This document shows positions 45,729-54,853 of a stretch of DNA of 64,000 bases, piece by piece. Under the pieces are notes generated by a model that was not told the origin of the DNA, searched no databases, and was given only the letters and a program-made list of their open reading frames with translations. This DNA is from Novacetimonas pomaceti. Lineage in GTDB: Bacteria; Pseudomonadota; Alphaproteobacteria; Acetobacterales; Acetobacteraceae. Each line of letters opens with the position of its first letter. Position 1 is the first letter of the stretch. A program made the position numbers and the translations under genes. The stretch spans positions 49,308 to 113,307 of the forward strand of contig NZ_NOXG01000008.1 of NCBI RefSeq assembly GCF_003207955.1. Direction: 5' to 3'.

Positions 45729-47024
45729 TCATGACTGGCGGCGCTGGTCCCACCATGAAAGCCGCTTTATGATGTCGCGTTCATATCCCCTTTCATTGGG
45801 CCGATAGAGATCCGGCCTGTTGGGACCGCTCAGCGTGTCGGGGAAAAACTGCTGTCCGCTGAAGGCGTGCGGGAAATCATGGTCGTATTGGTATCCGTCC
45901 TTGAATCCCTGCGCCTTCATCAGGGCTGTCGGGGCATTGATCAGGTGTTTGGGCGGCAGGATGGAACCATGTGTTTCCGCAAGGTCCATCGCCGCGTAAA
46001 AGGCCTTGTAAATCGCATTCGACTTGATCGCGGTCGCCAGATACCCAACGCATTGCGCAAGGGCCGGCAGTCCTTCGGGTTCGCCCACCCGTTCGAATGC
46101 GGCGGCGCAGGCGGCGGCCTGTTCTATGGCACGTGGATCGGCAAGTCCCACCTCCTCCGTCGCCATGACCATCAGGCGGCGCAGGATGGCGCGCGGTGGC
46201 TCCCCGCTTTTCAGCAGGCGCGCCAGCCAGTACAGCGCCGCCTGCACATCCGATCCGCGAATTGATTTCTGGAATGCGGACAGCAGGGCATGGTGGATGT
46301 CCGACCCCTTGTCCCCGGCATGGGCCTTGCGCTGGACAAGGGTATGGAGCTGTTCCGGGGTGACAGGCGCTTCGGGCGCAAGATCCGACAGCGCCTCCAC
46401 CATCACCAGCAGGTAACGCCCGTCGCCGTCGGCCATGCGCAGCAGTTCGTCGCGGGCCTCTGGCGCAAGGGGAAGTTCACGCCCCAGATGTGCCTCCGCC
46501 CGTGTCAGCAGCGTTGACAGGTCCTCCACCTCCAGCCGTTGCAGAACCATGACCTGCGCGCGGCTGGCGAGTGCGCGGTTCAGTTCAAAGGACGGGTTTT
46601 CAGTCGTCGCGCCGATCAGGACGACGGTTCCGTCCTCCACAAAAGGCAGAAGCGCATCCTGCTGCGCCTTGTTCCAGCGATGGATTTCATCGACGAACAG
46701 GACCATTCCCTTTTCATGTCCCTGCTGCCGATGGGCCTGCGCCTTCGCCAGCGCCTTTTTCAGGTCGGGCATTCCTGACATGACGGCGGAAATCTGTTCG
46801 AACGCCATGCCCGAACTGCTGGCCAGGATGCGCGCCAGCGTGGTTTTCCCGGTGCCGGGCGGCCCCCAGAAAATCATCGACGACAGGCGGCCGGACGCCA
46901 GCATCCGCCCGATTGGACGATCGGGGGCCAGAAGATGCGTCTGCCCGATGACATCTTCCACCTTTCCCGGGCGCAGTGCTTCGGCAAGGGGGCGTGGGGC
47001 GGCTGTTTCAAACAGGGACGTCAC
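45729..47024 (-). CDS. rarA: Replication-associated recombination protein A (AAA+ ATPase)
   Basis: RarA/MgsA acts at stalled replication forks. A clamp-loader-like AAA+ module contains Walker A GPPGTGKTT, Walker B LFVDEIHRWNK and sensor-1 GATTENPSFE. The C-terminal oligomerisation domain has AIKSNAIYKAFYAAM and GYQYDHDFPHAFSGQ. 431 residues, full length. The start is GTG 47024 with GGAG 5-6 bases upstream. Confidence 0.96.
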   Translation of the reverse strand: MTSLFETAAPRPLAEALRPGKVEDVIGQTHLLAPDRPIGRMLASGRLSSMIFWGPPGTGKTTLARILASSSGMAFEQISAVMSGMPDLKKALAKAQAHRQQGHEKGMVLFVDEIHRWNKAQQDALLPFVEDGTVVLIGATTENPSFELNRALASRAQVMVLQRLEVEDLSTLLTRAEAHLGRELPLAPEARDELLRMADGDGRYLLVMVEALSDLAPEAPVTPEQLHTLVQRKAHAGDKGSDIHHALLSAFQKSIRGSDVQAALYWLARLLKSGEPPRAILRRLMVMATEEVGLADPRAIEQAAACAAAFERVGEPEGLPALAQCVGYLATAIKSNAIYKAFYAAMDLAETHGSILPPKHLINAPTALMKAQGFKDGYQYDHDFPHAFSGQQFFPDTLSGPNRPDLYRPNERGYERDIIKRLSWWDQRRQS

Positions 47025-47139
47025 GTCTGCTCCATGTCATTCATGTCTGCCGGGATTATGCATTTTCCCGATACCCTTCATAAGGAGGTCTTTCTACATT
47101 TGTCGCCATCCCTGAACCGCCAATGCAAGGAGTACAGCC

Positions 47140-48273
47140 ATGACATTCCGGAAGCCCGCCCGCCGCGGGATCATGCCTGCCATGATGCTGGCCGCATCCT
47201 GCTGGAGCGTCAGCAGCCATGCGGCGCCGCAACTCCAGGACCTTCACATGCCTGCGGGGTTTCACATCGCGACCTATGCCACGCATGTCCCGGGCGCGCG
47301 GGAAATCGCGCTGGGGGAAAAGGGAACGGTTTTCCTCGGCTCCATGGGGGCAGGCAAGGTGTATGCCCTGACGGGGGACGGTGATGCGACCCATCCGCGA
47401 CAGGTCCGGGTGATCGCCCATGGGCTGAACCTTCCCGCCGGCGTCGCCTTTTTCCATGGCGACCTTTATGTTTCCGATACGCGCCGCATTGTCGTCCTGC
47501 GCGGGATCGAGGACCGTCTGGATCATCCGCCGGCCCCCGAAACGGTCGCGGACAACCTGCCCTATCGCGCCGGGGACCATTCGTGGAAGTTCATTGCGTT
47601 CGGCCCGGACGGCAAGCTGTACGTTCCCATCGGTTCGCCATGCAATGTGTGCGAGGTGGGGCATGACCTTGGCAAGCTGATGCGGATGAATCCTGACGGC
47701 ACGGACCGCGAGGATATTGCCTATGGCATCCGCAACAGCGTGGGATTCACATGGCAGCCCCATACGGGAACGTTGTGGTTTACCGATAACGGGCGCGACA
47801 TGCTGGGCGATGACGTGCCCAATGATGAACTCAACCGGCTTGACAAGGTGGGGCAGTCGTTTGGCTTTCCCTACTGCCATCAGGGCAATATTGCCGATCC
47901 GACCTATGGACATCTGCATCCGTGCAGCGAGTTCACGCCCCCTGTCCTGGGGCTGGGCGCCCATGTCGCGGCACTTGGGCTGCGGTTTTACGAGGGGACG
48001 ATGTTCCCGGCCCCCTATCGGGGCAGCCTGCTGATCGCGGAACACGGATCGTGGAACCGCTCCCGCCTGTCGGGATACCGGGTGGTCACGGTTCCTTTCG
48101 GTACGGACGGTACGGTTGGCCCCGCAACACCGCTGGTGGACGGGTTCGAGCAGAATCAGGTGCCATGGGGCCGCCCGACGGACGTGCAGCCGCTGCCTGA
48201 CGGAAGCGTGCTGATCAGCGACGATCAGGCGGGGGCGGTCTATCGGCTGACCTACGATGCCCATTCCGGCTGA
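47140..48273 (+). CDS. PQQ-dependent sugar dehydrogenase, L-sorbosone dehydrogenase type, exported
   Basis: Soluble-glucose-dehydrogenase-like six-bladed beta-propeller that oxidises an aldose or sorbosone using PQQ in the periplasm. A signal peptide ends near SSHAAP (residue 29). Conserved pieces are NLPAGVAFFHGDLYVSDTRR, GDHSWKFIAFGPDGKLYVPI, GSPCNVCEVG, AYGIRNSVGFTWQPHTGTLW and FTDNGRDMLGDDVPNDELN. Several Cys pairs could form disulfides. 377 residues. AAGGAG precedes ATG 47140. Such oxidoreductases are a hallmark of acetic acid bacteria. The actual substrate is not certain. Confidence 0.92.
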   Translation: MTFRKPARRGIMPAMMLAASCWSVSSHAAPQLQDLHMPAGFHIATYATHVPGAREIALGEKGTVFLGSMGAGKVYALTGDGDATHPRQVRVIAHGLNLPAGVAFFHGDLYVSDTRRIVVLRGIEDRLDHPPAPETVADNLPYRAGDHSWKFIAFGPDGKLYVPIGSPCNVCEVGHDLGKLMRMNPDGTDREDIAYGIRNSVGFTWQPHTGTLWFTDNGRDMLGDDVPNDELNRLDKVGQSFGFPYCHQGNIADPTYGHLHPCSEFTPPVLGLGAHVAALGLRFYEGTMFPAPYRGSLLIAEHGSWNRSRLSGYRVVTVPFGTDGTVGPATPLVDGFEQNQVPWGRPTDVQPLPDGSVLISDDQAGAVYRLTYDAHSG

Positions 48274-48377
48274 TGCCGGATGGCCAATGCGGCGTTTCAT
48301 GCATCTGACGGTGGGATTGCGCAGTCACAATCATCATAATGTGCGATAATATTACGGGCGTCCCGGCAGGGCAGAAC

Positions 48378-48419
48378 GCCGGTTGCCCTCCCCTCCTCCC
48401 TGTGCGGCGGGCAACCGGC
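48378..48419. terminator. Hairpin between convergent genes
   Basis: GCCGGTTGCCC (48378-48388) is exactly complementary to GGGCAACCGGC (48409-48419) with a 20-base loop. It lies between the quinoprotein gene and the convergent Hsp70-like gene. No long T-run follows, so terminator function is likely but not certain. Confidence 0.6.
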
Positions 48420-48430
48420 GGCGCCGGCTT

Positions 48431-49717
48431 TCAGCCATTCATCAGCGCCAGCCCTTCGGCGACCGAGACGAATTCACCGCCCGTATCCACGCGCTCCGCG
48501 CCGAAGCGGTGGATGAACAGATCACGCACCGCTGGCACGAAGGAGGTCCCACCTGTCAGGAAGACGCGGTCAATCGCGCTGGCGGGCAGGGCAGCGCGTT
48601 GCAGGGCGGTCTCCACAGCCCCGTCAAAGCGCGCGATGTCGGGCGCGATCCAGTCCTCGAATTCCGCGCGCGTGATTTCACGATGAATGTCGATGTCGCG
48701 GTGGGCATATTTCAGGACCGTGCGATCGGCGTGGGACAGTTCCCGCTTTGCCGCCCCGACGGCCCGGTAAAGGGCCTGCCCCTGCTGATCGTCGATGACC
48801 TGCATCAGCGCCTGAAGCTTTTCAGGTTCCGACGCCGTGCGCATGACGTCCGCGATATTGCGCAATGTCTGTGGCGTGCGCATCAGGGCCAGACGGTGCC
48901 ATCGGCCCAGGCTGGCGTACCATTCCACGGGAACGGGCAGCGGTTCGCCCCCCATGACGCGATAGGTGGCGTGACGGCCGAGTTCGGGGGCGATCACATG
49001 TTCGATGATGCGATAATCGAACTGGTCCCCCGCGATCCCGACGCCCGCATATCCCAGCGGCGTCGCCCGGCAGGTGGCGCCGGGGTCGAAGCGGAGGATG
49101 GAAAAGTCACTCGTCCCGCCGCCGAAATCCCCGACCAGCACGGTTGCGGGCGCGTCAAGCCGCTGGGCAAAGCGCCAGCCGGCGGCTTCGGGTTCAAGGG
49201 CCACGTTGATATGTCCGAACCCGGCCGCGCTGAAACTGTCGCGCAGTCGCTGTTCGCCAAAGGCGTCATCCACCCCGTCCCCCGCGAAATGGACGGGACG
49301 CCCGACCGTTGCGCTGACACGCGCGGGGTCGATTCCGATGGTGTGCATCATGCATGTCAGGAAACGTGAAATCAGCATCTCCAGCGTCATGACCCGTCCC
49401 AGCAGCCGCGTCTGGCGAAAGGATGCCTGCGCCAGATAGGATTTCATGGACATGATCAGGCGGCTTTCCGCCGGATCTTCCAGATAGGCATCAATGGCCG
49501 CAGCACCGATGGCCTCCTGCAGGGTGGGCCGTCGCGGCTGCGTTTCCTCCTGCCACAGGCACAGCAGGGAGCGGCATGTCTCCGACGGTGCATGATGGGG
49601 AAAGGAAAAGCGTGCCGGACAGGGCCGTCCGTGTTCGTCCAGCACGACCACGACGGTGTTGGTGGTGCCGAAATCAATGCCGAGCCGTATGCTCTGGGGG
49701 GACGTGATGGAAGACAT
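48431..49717 (-). CDS. Hsp70 family protein (YegD-like)
   Basis: Actin/Hsp70-type ATPase domain without a DnaK substrate-binding domain. ATP-binding motifs are LGIDFGTTNTVVVVLD (phosphate 1), VGDFGGGTSDFSIL (phosphate 2) and VFLTGGTSFVPAVRD (adenosine). 428 residues, as in YegD. Its role is unknown in general; a specialised chaperone is assumed. ATG 49717. It converges with the quinoprotein gene. The next gene upstream ends 104 bases away. Confidence 0.92.
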   Translation of the reverse strand: MSSITSPQSIRLGIDFGTTNTVVVVLDEHGRPCPARFSFPHHAPSETCRSLLCLWQEETQPRRPTLQEAIGAAAIDAYLEDPAESRLIMSMKSYLAQASFRQTRLLGRVMTLEMLISRFLTCMMHTIGIDPARVSATVGRPVHFAGDGVDDAFGEQRLRDSFSAAGFGHINVALEPEAAGWRFAQRLDAPATVLVGDFGGGTSDFSILRFDPGATCRATPLGYAGVGIAGDQFDYRIIEHVIAPELGRHATYRVMGGEPLPVPVEWYASLGRWHRLALMRTPQTLRNIADVMRTASEPEKLQALMQVIDDQQGQALYRAVGAAKRELSHADRTVLKYAHRDIDIHREITRAEFEDWIAPDIARFDGAVETALQRAALPASAIDRVFLTGGTSFVPAVRDLFIHRFGAERVDTGGEFVSVAEGLALMNG

Positions 49718-49820
49718 CGCGCCTCAATAGGCGTCCCCCCGCCTTGTGTCCATCCGTGCGGTTTCAGGGGGTGGACAGTTGTTCGCGGGCCTCAGGCGGC
49801 CATCTTCACGCGCCGGGACT

Positions 49821-51182
49821 TTAATTCAGCAGTGTATGGGCCAGCCTGTTGTGGCGTTGCGCCAGTTGCGTGACGTCACAGGTCACAAGATGCCCGTCGC
49901 GGACCACGACACGGCCGTTGATGATCGATAGTGCCACATGACCCGGCGTGCAGAAAACCAGCGCCGCCACCGGGTCCGACAGGGCGCCCGCATATTCGAT
50001 GCCGCGCATGTCAAAGGCGACCAGATCGGCCGCCATGCCGGGCGACAGGTGCCCGACATCATCACGTCCCAGGACCGAGGCCCCGCCACGTGTCGCAAGT
50101 TCCAGCACAGTGCGCGCGCGCATCATCGGCACGCTGTCGTCATTGTCGCGCAGGCGCGAGACAAGCATGGCCTGACGTGCCTCCGCCAGCATATGGCTGC
50201 TGTCGTTGGAGGCGGAGCCATCGACCCCCAGCCCCACCTTGACGCCGTGGGCCATCATGCGGCGCACCGGCGCAATACCCGACCCCAGACGCATGTTGGA
50301 ACACGGACAATGGGCAATGCCCGTGCCGCTGTCCCCGAACTTCGCGATTCCCGGATCATCAAGGCGGACACAATGGGCATGCCAGACATCGGGTCCAAGC
50401 CATCCCACGTCTTCGGCATATTGCGCCGGGGTCATGTCAAACGCGTCGCGACAGTAATCGATATCGCTTCTGTTTTCCGCCAGATGGGTATGAAGCATCG
50501 TGCCCGTCGCGCGTGCCAGGGCGGCGGTCTCGCGCATCAGGTCGCGGCTGACGGAAAAGGGGGAACAGGGTGCAAGGACGATCCGCCGCATGGAAAGGCG
50601 CGACGGGTCATGATACGTCTCCGCCACGCGCTGCATGTCGCGCAGGATATCGTGTTCATCCTCCACCACGCTGTCAGGTGGCAGGCCGCCCCGGCTTTCG
50701 CCCACGCTCATGGCGCCCCGTGCCGCATGAAAACGCATGCCCATCGTGGCCGCGGCCTCGATCTGGTCATCCAGGCGGCTGCCATTGGGGAACAGGTAAA
50801 GATGGTCGCTGGTGGTGGTGCAGCCGGACAGCATCAGTTCGGCCATTGCGGTGCAGGTCGAAACACGGATCATTTCCGGCGTCAGCCCGGCCCAGATGGG
50901 GTAAAGCGTCCTCAGCCACCCAAACAGGGAGACATCCTGCGCGCCGGGAATGACGCGGGTCAGGGTCTGGTACATATGATGGTGGGTATTGACCATGCCC
51001 GGCATGACCACATGCCCCGCCATGTCCACAATTTCGGTGGCATCGGGCGGCGTTTCATCCGCCGTGCCGATCCGGGCAACCTGCCGGTCCTGTATCAGGA
51101 CCCAGCCCCCTGGAATCTCCCGACGCCGTTCATCCATCGTCACGAGCATCAGGGCGTTTTTGAGCAGTATGGAACGGGGCAT
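49821..51182 (-). CDS. 8-oxoguanine deaminase-type amidohydrolase (AtzB/TrzN-like superfamily)
   Basis: Zinc-dependent deaminase of the amidohydrolase superfamily, 453 residues. Metal and substrate motifs are VNTHHHMYQTLTR, LHTHLAENRSD, WHAHCVRLDD and GVDGSASNDSSHML. The HHHMYQ-LTR form together with CPCSNMRLGSG fits 8-oxoguanine deaminase, often labelled hydroxydechloroatrazine ethylaminohydrolase. It would salvage or detoxify oxidised guanine. ATG 51182 has AAGGA about 5 bases upstream. It stands alone. Related aminohydrolases with other purine or triazine substrates remain possible. Confidence 0.9.
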   Translation of the reverse strand: MPRSILLKNALMLVTMDERRREIPGGWVLIQDRQVARIGTADETPPDATEIVDMAGHVVMPGMVNTHHHMYQTLTRVIPGAQDVSLFGWLRTLYPIWAGLTPEMIRVSTCTAMAELMLSGCTTTSDHLYLFPNGSRLDDQIEAAATMGMRFHAARGAMSVGESRGGLPPDSVVEDEHDILRDMQRVAETYHDPSRLSMRRIVLAPCSPFSVSRDLMRETAALARATGTMLHTHLAENRSDIDYCRDAFDMTPAQYAEDVGWLGPDVWHAHCVRLDDPGIAKFGDSGTGIAHCPCSNMRLGSGIAPVRRMMAHGVKVGLGVDGSASNDSSHMLAEARQAMLVSRLRDNDDSVPMMRARTVLELATRGGASVLGRDDVGHLSPGMAADLVAFDMRGIEYAGALSDPVAALVFCTPGHVALSIINGRVVVRDGHLVTCDVTQLAQRHNRLAHTLLN

Positions 51183-51308
51183 GCGCGTCCTTCGGCGATG
51201 ATGGAGTATCGTAGATGGGTTTTTTATACCCGATTATGGTCGCTGGCATATCTTCGTGCCGCAGTAAAAAAACTGTCTGAAATAATGCGCCAAGAAAAAG
51301 GGTTTTTG

Positions 51309-51332
51309 TGAGGATTTTTTCAAAAATCTTCA
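51309..51332. repeat. Hairpin repeat, copy C (GAGGATTTTT-TC-AAAAATCTTC)
   Basis: An 11-bp stem with one G-T pair, preceded by GGGTTTTTG. It has the same arm-TTTTT-nn-AAAAA-arm plan as the hairpins at 13609 and 43826. It lies in the 222-base gap between the deaminase start and the end of the copper operon, so it can serve as the copper-operon terminator. The rest of the gap is AT-rich and shows nothing else. Confidence 0.6.
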
Positions 51333-51404
51333 AATATGCGCTGCATTTTTATATTTTCATCAATCAGTTGTTTTCAACCAGTCCGCAGGCTTTCGCCAGA
51401 TGCC

Positions 51405-51719
51405 TCAGCGTTCACGCACGGCCTCGGGCATGCCCAACGGGCCGGTGGCGGCCGGCTTTTCGGCATGGCCGGGTTTATCTTCCTCTTTTGACATCGCGTG
51501 GCCGGGGCGCTGATGCCTGCCGGCAGTCGTCTTTTTGGAGGGATTGTGTTTCATGCCGGGCATGTCGTCCATATTGTCCATGTCCTGCATGCCGGACATA
51601 TCCTGCATTCCCGGCATCTGCATCGCGGGATCGGGCGCCGCTGTCGCCACGGTCGCGCCACAGATCAGGGTTGCGGCCGTGCAGACAGACAGGAATTGTA
51701 TAAGGACGGATTTGCTCAT
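51405..51719 (-). CDS. Small exported Met/Asp-rich protein, copper operon
   Basis: 104 residues from ATG 51719 (AGGA 7-8 bases upstream). A signal peptide ends near ATVATAAP. The mature N-terminus repeats Met motifs (MQMPGMQDMSGMQDMDNMDD, then MPGM), a pattern that binds Cu(I) in CopA/CopB proteins. A Lys/His/Pro-rich tail follows. It lies 35 bases after copB, as the last gene of the operon. Likely a periplasmic copper-binding accessory; no named family is recognised. Open sequence upstream in the same frame overlaps copB and is not likely translated. Confidence 0.72.
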   Translation of the reverse strand: MSKSVLIQFLSVCTAATLICGATVATAAPDPAMQMPGMQDMSGMQDMDNMDDMPGMKHNPSKKTTAGRHQRPGHAMSKEEDKPGHAEKPAATGPLGMPEAVRER

Positions 51720-51754
51720 TGTTGGCATCCTTTTCGTATTTCTGGGGAATCTGT

Positions 51755-52555
51755 TCAGAACCATGTCCGCAGGCCGAACGTGAAGTTCAGGTCGTGCAGG
51801 TCGCGCTCGCCCCGCGCGCGGGCAAGTCCGGTCGCCTGCCCGAATGTGCCGCTGTAGGTGACGCCGATATAGGGGGCGAGCTTGCGGTGCCATTCATAAC
51901 GCAGTCGCAGGCCCGTATCGATGTTCGACAGGCCCGCCCCGTTCGCACGGGCCGGATCGGACCGGGAATAGAAATTCAGTTCAACCTGCGGCTGAAGGAT
52001 CAGGCGGTTGGTCAGCAGCAGGTCGTACGACCCCTGCAGCCGCCCGGCGACGCCCCGGTCGCTGAAATAGGCTGTTGCCTCCACATTGAAGAAATAAAGG
52101 GCAAGCCCTTCTATCCCCACGGCGCCCCATGCACGGGTCGGGCCGTTATCGATGTCCATGCGGACCCCGGTCTGGACATCGAAATAGCGCGAGATCGCGC
52201 GGTCATACAGGGCCTCGTGATCGCCATCCCCGAATTTTCCGTTCGTACCGACCGTGCCTTCGGATTTCAGCCACAGCTTGTTGTAATCGGTGCCGAACCA
52301 CCCTTCCCCGTCATAGCGGAACTCCCCGCCATTCCCGCTGTAGCGGGCTTCGAATTCATCCAGCAGGGCATGGACATAGGAATTATGGTCCATCACCGGC
52401 GGCATCCCGTTGACATAGGCAACAGGGGCCGATGTGGCCGTCATGGCGTTTCCCTGCATCATGGCGGGCGCCATCTGCGCATGGGCGGACGCTGCCGCGA
52501 TGATTCCCGTCCCGACCAGAAGGACCATCGCCATCCTGTGGCAATGCTGCGTCAT
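51755..52555 (-). CDS. copB: Copper resistance protein B (outer membrane)
   Basis: PcoB/CopB family outer-membrane beta-barrel, which works with CopA in periplasmic copper tolerance. ATG 52555 overlaps the copA stop by 4 bases (ATGA) and begins a signal peptide ending ASAHAQ. After a short Met segment (MAPAMMQGNAM) come the family blocks HALLDEFEARYSGNGGEFRY, EGWFGTDYNKLWLKSEG and RYEWHRKLAPYIGV. The barrel ends in FTFGLRTWF. About 266 residues. The Met-rich metal-binding N-terminus is shorter than in Pseudomonas CopB. Confidence 0.94.
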   Translation of the reverse strand: MTQHCHRMAMVLLVGTGIIAAASAHAQMAPAMMQGNAMTATSAPVAYVNGMPPVMDHNSYVHALLDEFEARYSGNGGEFRYDGEGWFGTDYNKLWLKSEGTVGTNGKFGDGDHEALYDRAISRYFDVQTGVRMDIDNGPTRAWGAVGIEGLALYFFNVEATAYFSDRGVAGRLQGSYDLLLTNRLILQPQVELNFYSRSDPARANGAGLSNIDTGLRLRYEWHRKLAPYIGVTYSGTFGQATGLARARGERDLHDLNFTFGLRTWF

Positions 52556-54324
52556 GACACAACGACCGTGCGGAACATGCCAAGTTCCATGTGATAGAGC
52601 AGATGGCAGTGATAGGCCCACATCCCCGGTTCGTCGGCGGTGACAAGGTAGCTCAGCCGCTCCCCCGGTTTTACGATGACCGTGTGTTTGTAGGGGCGAT
52701 ATTCCCCCTGCCCGTTTTCCAGTTCGCTCCATAACCCATGCAGGTGGATCGGGTGTTCCATCATCGTGTCGTTGATCAGGATGAAGCGGACGCGTTCGCC
52801 GACCTGCAGGTGGATTTGCTGGGCTTCGGAGAATTTCTTGCCATCAAATCCCCAGATGAACCGTTCCATGTTGCCGGTCAGGTGCAACGTGATCTCCCGC
52901 GAGGGCGGTCGCGGGTCCGCCCCCGGAATCGTGGCGCGCAGGTCGGCATAGGTCAGGACGCGGCGGCCATTGTGATCCAGTCCGTCGCCCGCTTCGCCAA
53001 GGCGGTTGATGGGCTTCATCGCGATGCTCTGGACCTCCACCCCCGGACGTAATCGCGGCGCGGGGGCAGGTTTGCTGTCCTTCATATCCATATGATCCAT
53101 GTCCATCCCCGGCATATCCATATGGGACGAAGACGGGGCGTGGTGATCCATCGCGTGATGATCCATGTGGCCCATGCCCTGCATGTTCCCCATTCCCATA
53201 TCGGTCATGGTGCGCAGGGGGCGCGGGTCCATGGGCGGGATCGGCCCGGCAAGGCCGGGCCGTGTTGCCAGCGTGCCACGTGCGTAGCCCGTGCGGTCTT
53301 CCGCCTGGGCAAAGATCGTGTAGGGACCATCACCGTCCGGGGAGATCAGCACGTCATAGGTTTCGGCTGTGCCAATGCGGAATTCATCGACCGGAACCGG
53401 CTCCACATCATTGCCGTCGGCCTGGATGACCGTCATCTTCAGGCCCGGGATGCGCACGTCGAACAGCGTCATGGAGGATGCGTTGATGAAGCGCAGCCGG
53501 ATGCGCTCCCCCGGCCTGAACAGCCCGGTCCAGTTGGCGTGCGGCGACTGTCCGTTGAGCAGGTAGGTATAGATGATGCCCGACACATCCAGGATGTCGG
53601 TCGGGGCCATGTTCATCGCCCCCCAGCGCAGCCGGTCATGAATGGTCGCGGAAATGCCCCGGTGGCGCATGTCATGAAACAGGGTGCCGAGCGTCCGTTG
53701 CCGGAAATTGTAATAATCGCTGTCGAACTTCAGGTTGGAAATGATGTCCTTCGGGTCCACGTCGGTCCAGTCGGACAGGACCATCACGTATTCCCGGTCG
53801 AAATGATGGTTATAGCCCTGTCTGGGGTCGATGATGATCGCCCCGTACAGCCCCGTCTGTTCCTGAAATCCGGAATGGCTGTGGTACCAGTAGGTGCCGC
53901 TCTGATGCAGGCGGAAGCGGTAGGTAAAGGTCTGGCCCGGCGCAATTCCGGCGAAACTCAGCCCCGGAACGCCATCCATGCGCGCCGGCAGGCGAATGCC
54001 ATGCCAGTGGATCGAACTGTCCTCGCGCAGGTGGTTCGTGACATTCAGTTCAACGGTGTCGCCCTGCCGCCAGCGCAGGATCGGGGCCGGGGTCGTCCCG
54101 TTGACCCCGACCGCACGGACCCGATGGCCCGTGACGTTGGCATGTATGGCGTCGATGGTAAGGTCGAAACGGGTGGAAGGCACGGCCGCGGGTTGCCCGG
54201 ACATGGGGGTCTGCGCATACGTATTTCGCCCCGCAAGCGCCAGCGCCGTGCCCCACAGGCCCGCGCCGACCACGAAACGACGGCGCGTCAGCACGCCGCG
54301 TCCCGCATGGGATGCAAATTTCAT
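52552..54324 (-). CDS. copA: Copper resistance multicopper oxidase
   Basis: CopA/PcoA periplasmic multicopper oxidase, exported folded by the Tat system (twin-arginine TRRRFVVGAG near residues 13-22). Three cupredoxin domains contain the copper ligands SSIHWHG, YWYHSHSG, EHPIHLHG and the terminal HCHLLYHMELGM. A Met/His-rich insert of the MDMPGMDMDHMD type (about residues 375-420) is typical of CopA and binds extra copper. 590 residues. It oxidises Cu(I) to less toxic Cu(II). Operon order is small His/Cys-rich protein, copA, copB, Met-rich protein. Confidence 0.96.
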   Translation of the reverse strand: MKFASHAGRGVLTRRRFVVGAGLWGTALALAGRNTYAQTPMSGQPAAVPSTRFDLTIDAIHANVTGHRVRAVGVNGTTPAPILRWRQGDTVELNVTNHLREDSSIHWHGIRLPARMDGVPGLSFAGIAPGQTFTYRFRLHQSGTYWYHSHSGFQEQTGLYGAIIIDPRQGYNHHFDREYVMVLSDWTDVDPKDIISNLKFDSDYYNFRQRTLGTLFHDMRHRGISATIHDRLRWGAMNMAPTDILDVSGIIYTYLLNGQSPHANWTGLFRPGERIRLRFINASSMTLFDVRIPGLKMTVIQADGNDVEPVPVDEFRIGTAETYDVLISPDGDGPYTIFAQAEDRTGYARGTLATRPGLAGPIPPMDPRPLRTMTDMGMGNMQGMGHMDHHAMDHHAPSSSHMDMPGMDMDHMDMKDSKPAPAPRLRPGVEVQSIAMKPINRLGEAGDGLDHNGRRVLTYADLRATIPGADPRPPSREITLHLTGNMERFIWGFDGKKFSEAQQIHLQVGERVRFILINDTMMEHPIHLHGLWSELENGQGEYRPYKHTVIVKPGERLSYLVTADEPGMWAYHCHLLYHMELGMFRTVVVS

Positions 54325-54398
54325 GAGTAATCATCCGCCAGAAAAATCACGGAAGCGGTCACCGCGAGGCAACCGGCCCTGAAACGCTCAGAACAGGA

Positions 54399-54818
54399 TC
54401 AGGCCGTTTTTCTGGGTGGGGGAAGTGCCGGGGCGAAAGTCGTCCCCCCGCCCCCGGCAATATCGGTGATGCCAAACACCATCGTCATGGCATATCGGGC
54501 CGACAGGATGGGAAAAGATGGCGCGACAGCCCAGCTGACCACGCAGTTCGCCCCCTGCAGGCAGCAGTGTTCGTCCCCGTGATGGCTGGCCGCGCCACCG
54601 CCACAGGGGCTGTCATGATGGCATCGGGACGCATGGGCATGAAGGTCCGGCATTCCCGCCATATCCATCGGGGCCATGGCCGTTGCGGTATCCATGGCGG
54701 GGGAATGAGGCATGATCGGCATGGCGTGCGAAGGCATGGCAATGAGAAGAAGCATTCCCACCTGAAACATCAGGCAGGCCAGCACGCGTCCCCATTTTCG
54801 CCTGCCTGTCCGGCTCAC
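54399..54818 (-). CDS. Small His/Met/Cys-rich exported protein upstream of copA
   Basis: About 139 residues from GTG 54818, which has AGGGAAA 8 bases upstream; GTG 54839 in frame is possible. A hydrophobic signal segment (VLACLMFQVGMLLLIAMPSH) is followed by Met/Pro/His repeats. Then comes a Cys/His cluster (HASRCHHDSPCGG and HHGDEHCCLQGANC), a second hydrophobic stretch and a Gly/Pro-rich tail. The composition and position, first in the copper operon, suggest a metal-binding periplasmic or membrane protein. No specific family is recognised. Confidence 0.68.
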   Translation of the reverse strand: MSRTGRRKWGRVLACLMFQVGMLLLIAMPSHAMPIMPHSPAMDTATAMAPMDMAGMPDLHAHASRCHHDSPCGGGAASHHGDEHCCLQGANCVVSWAVAPSFPILSARYAMTMVFGITDIAGGGGTTFAPALPPPRKTA

Positions 54819-54853
54819 GTCCGTTTCCCTGTCCTTCACGGGATTGCATCATG

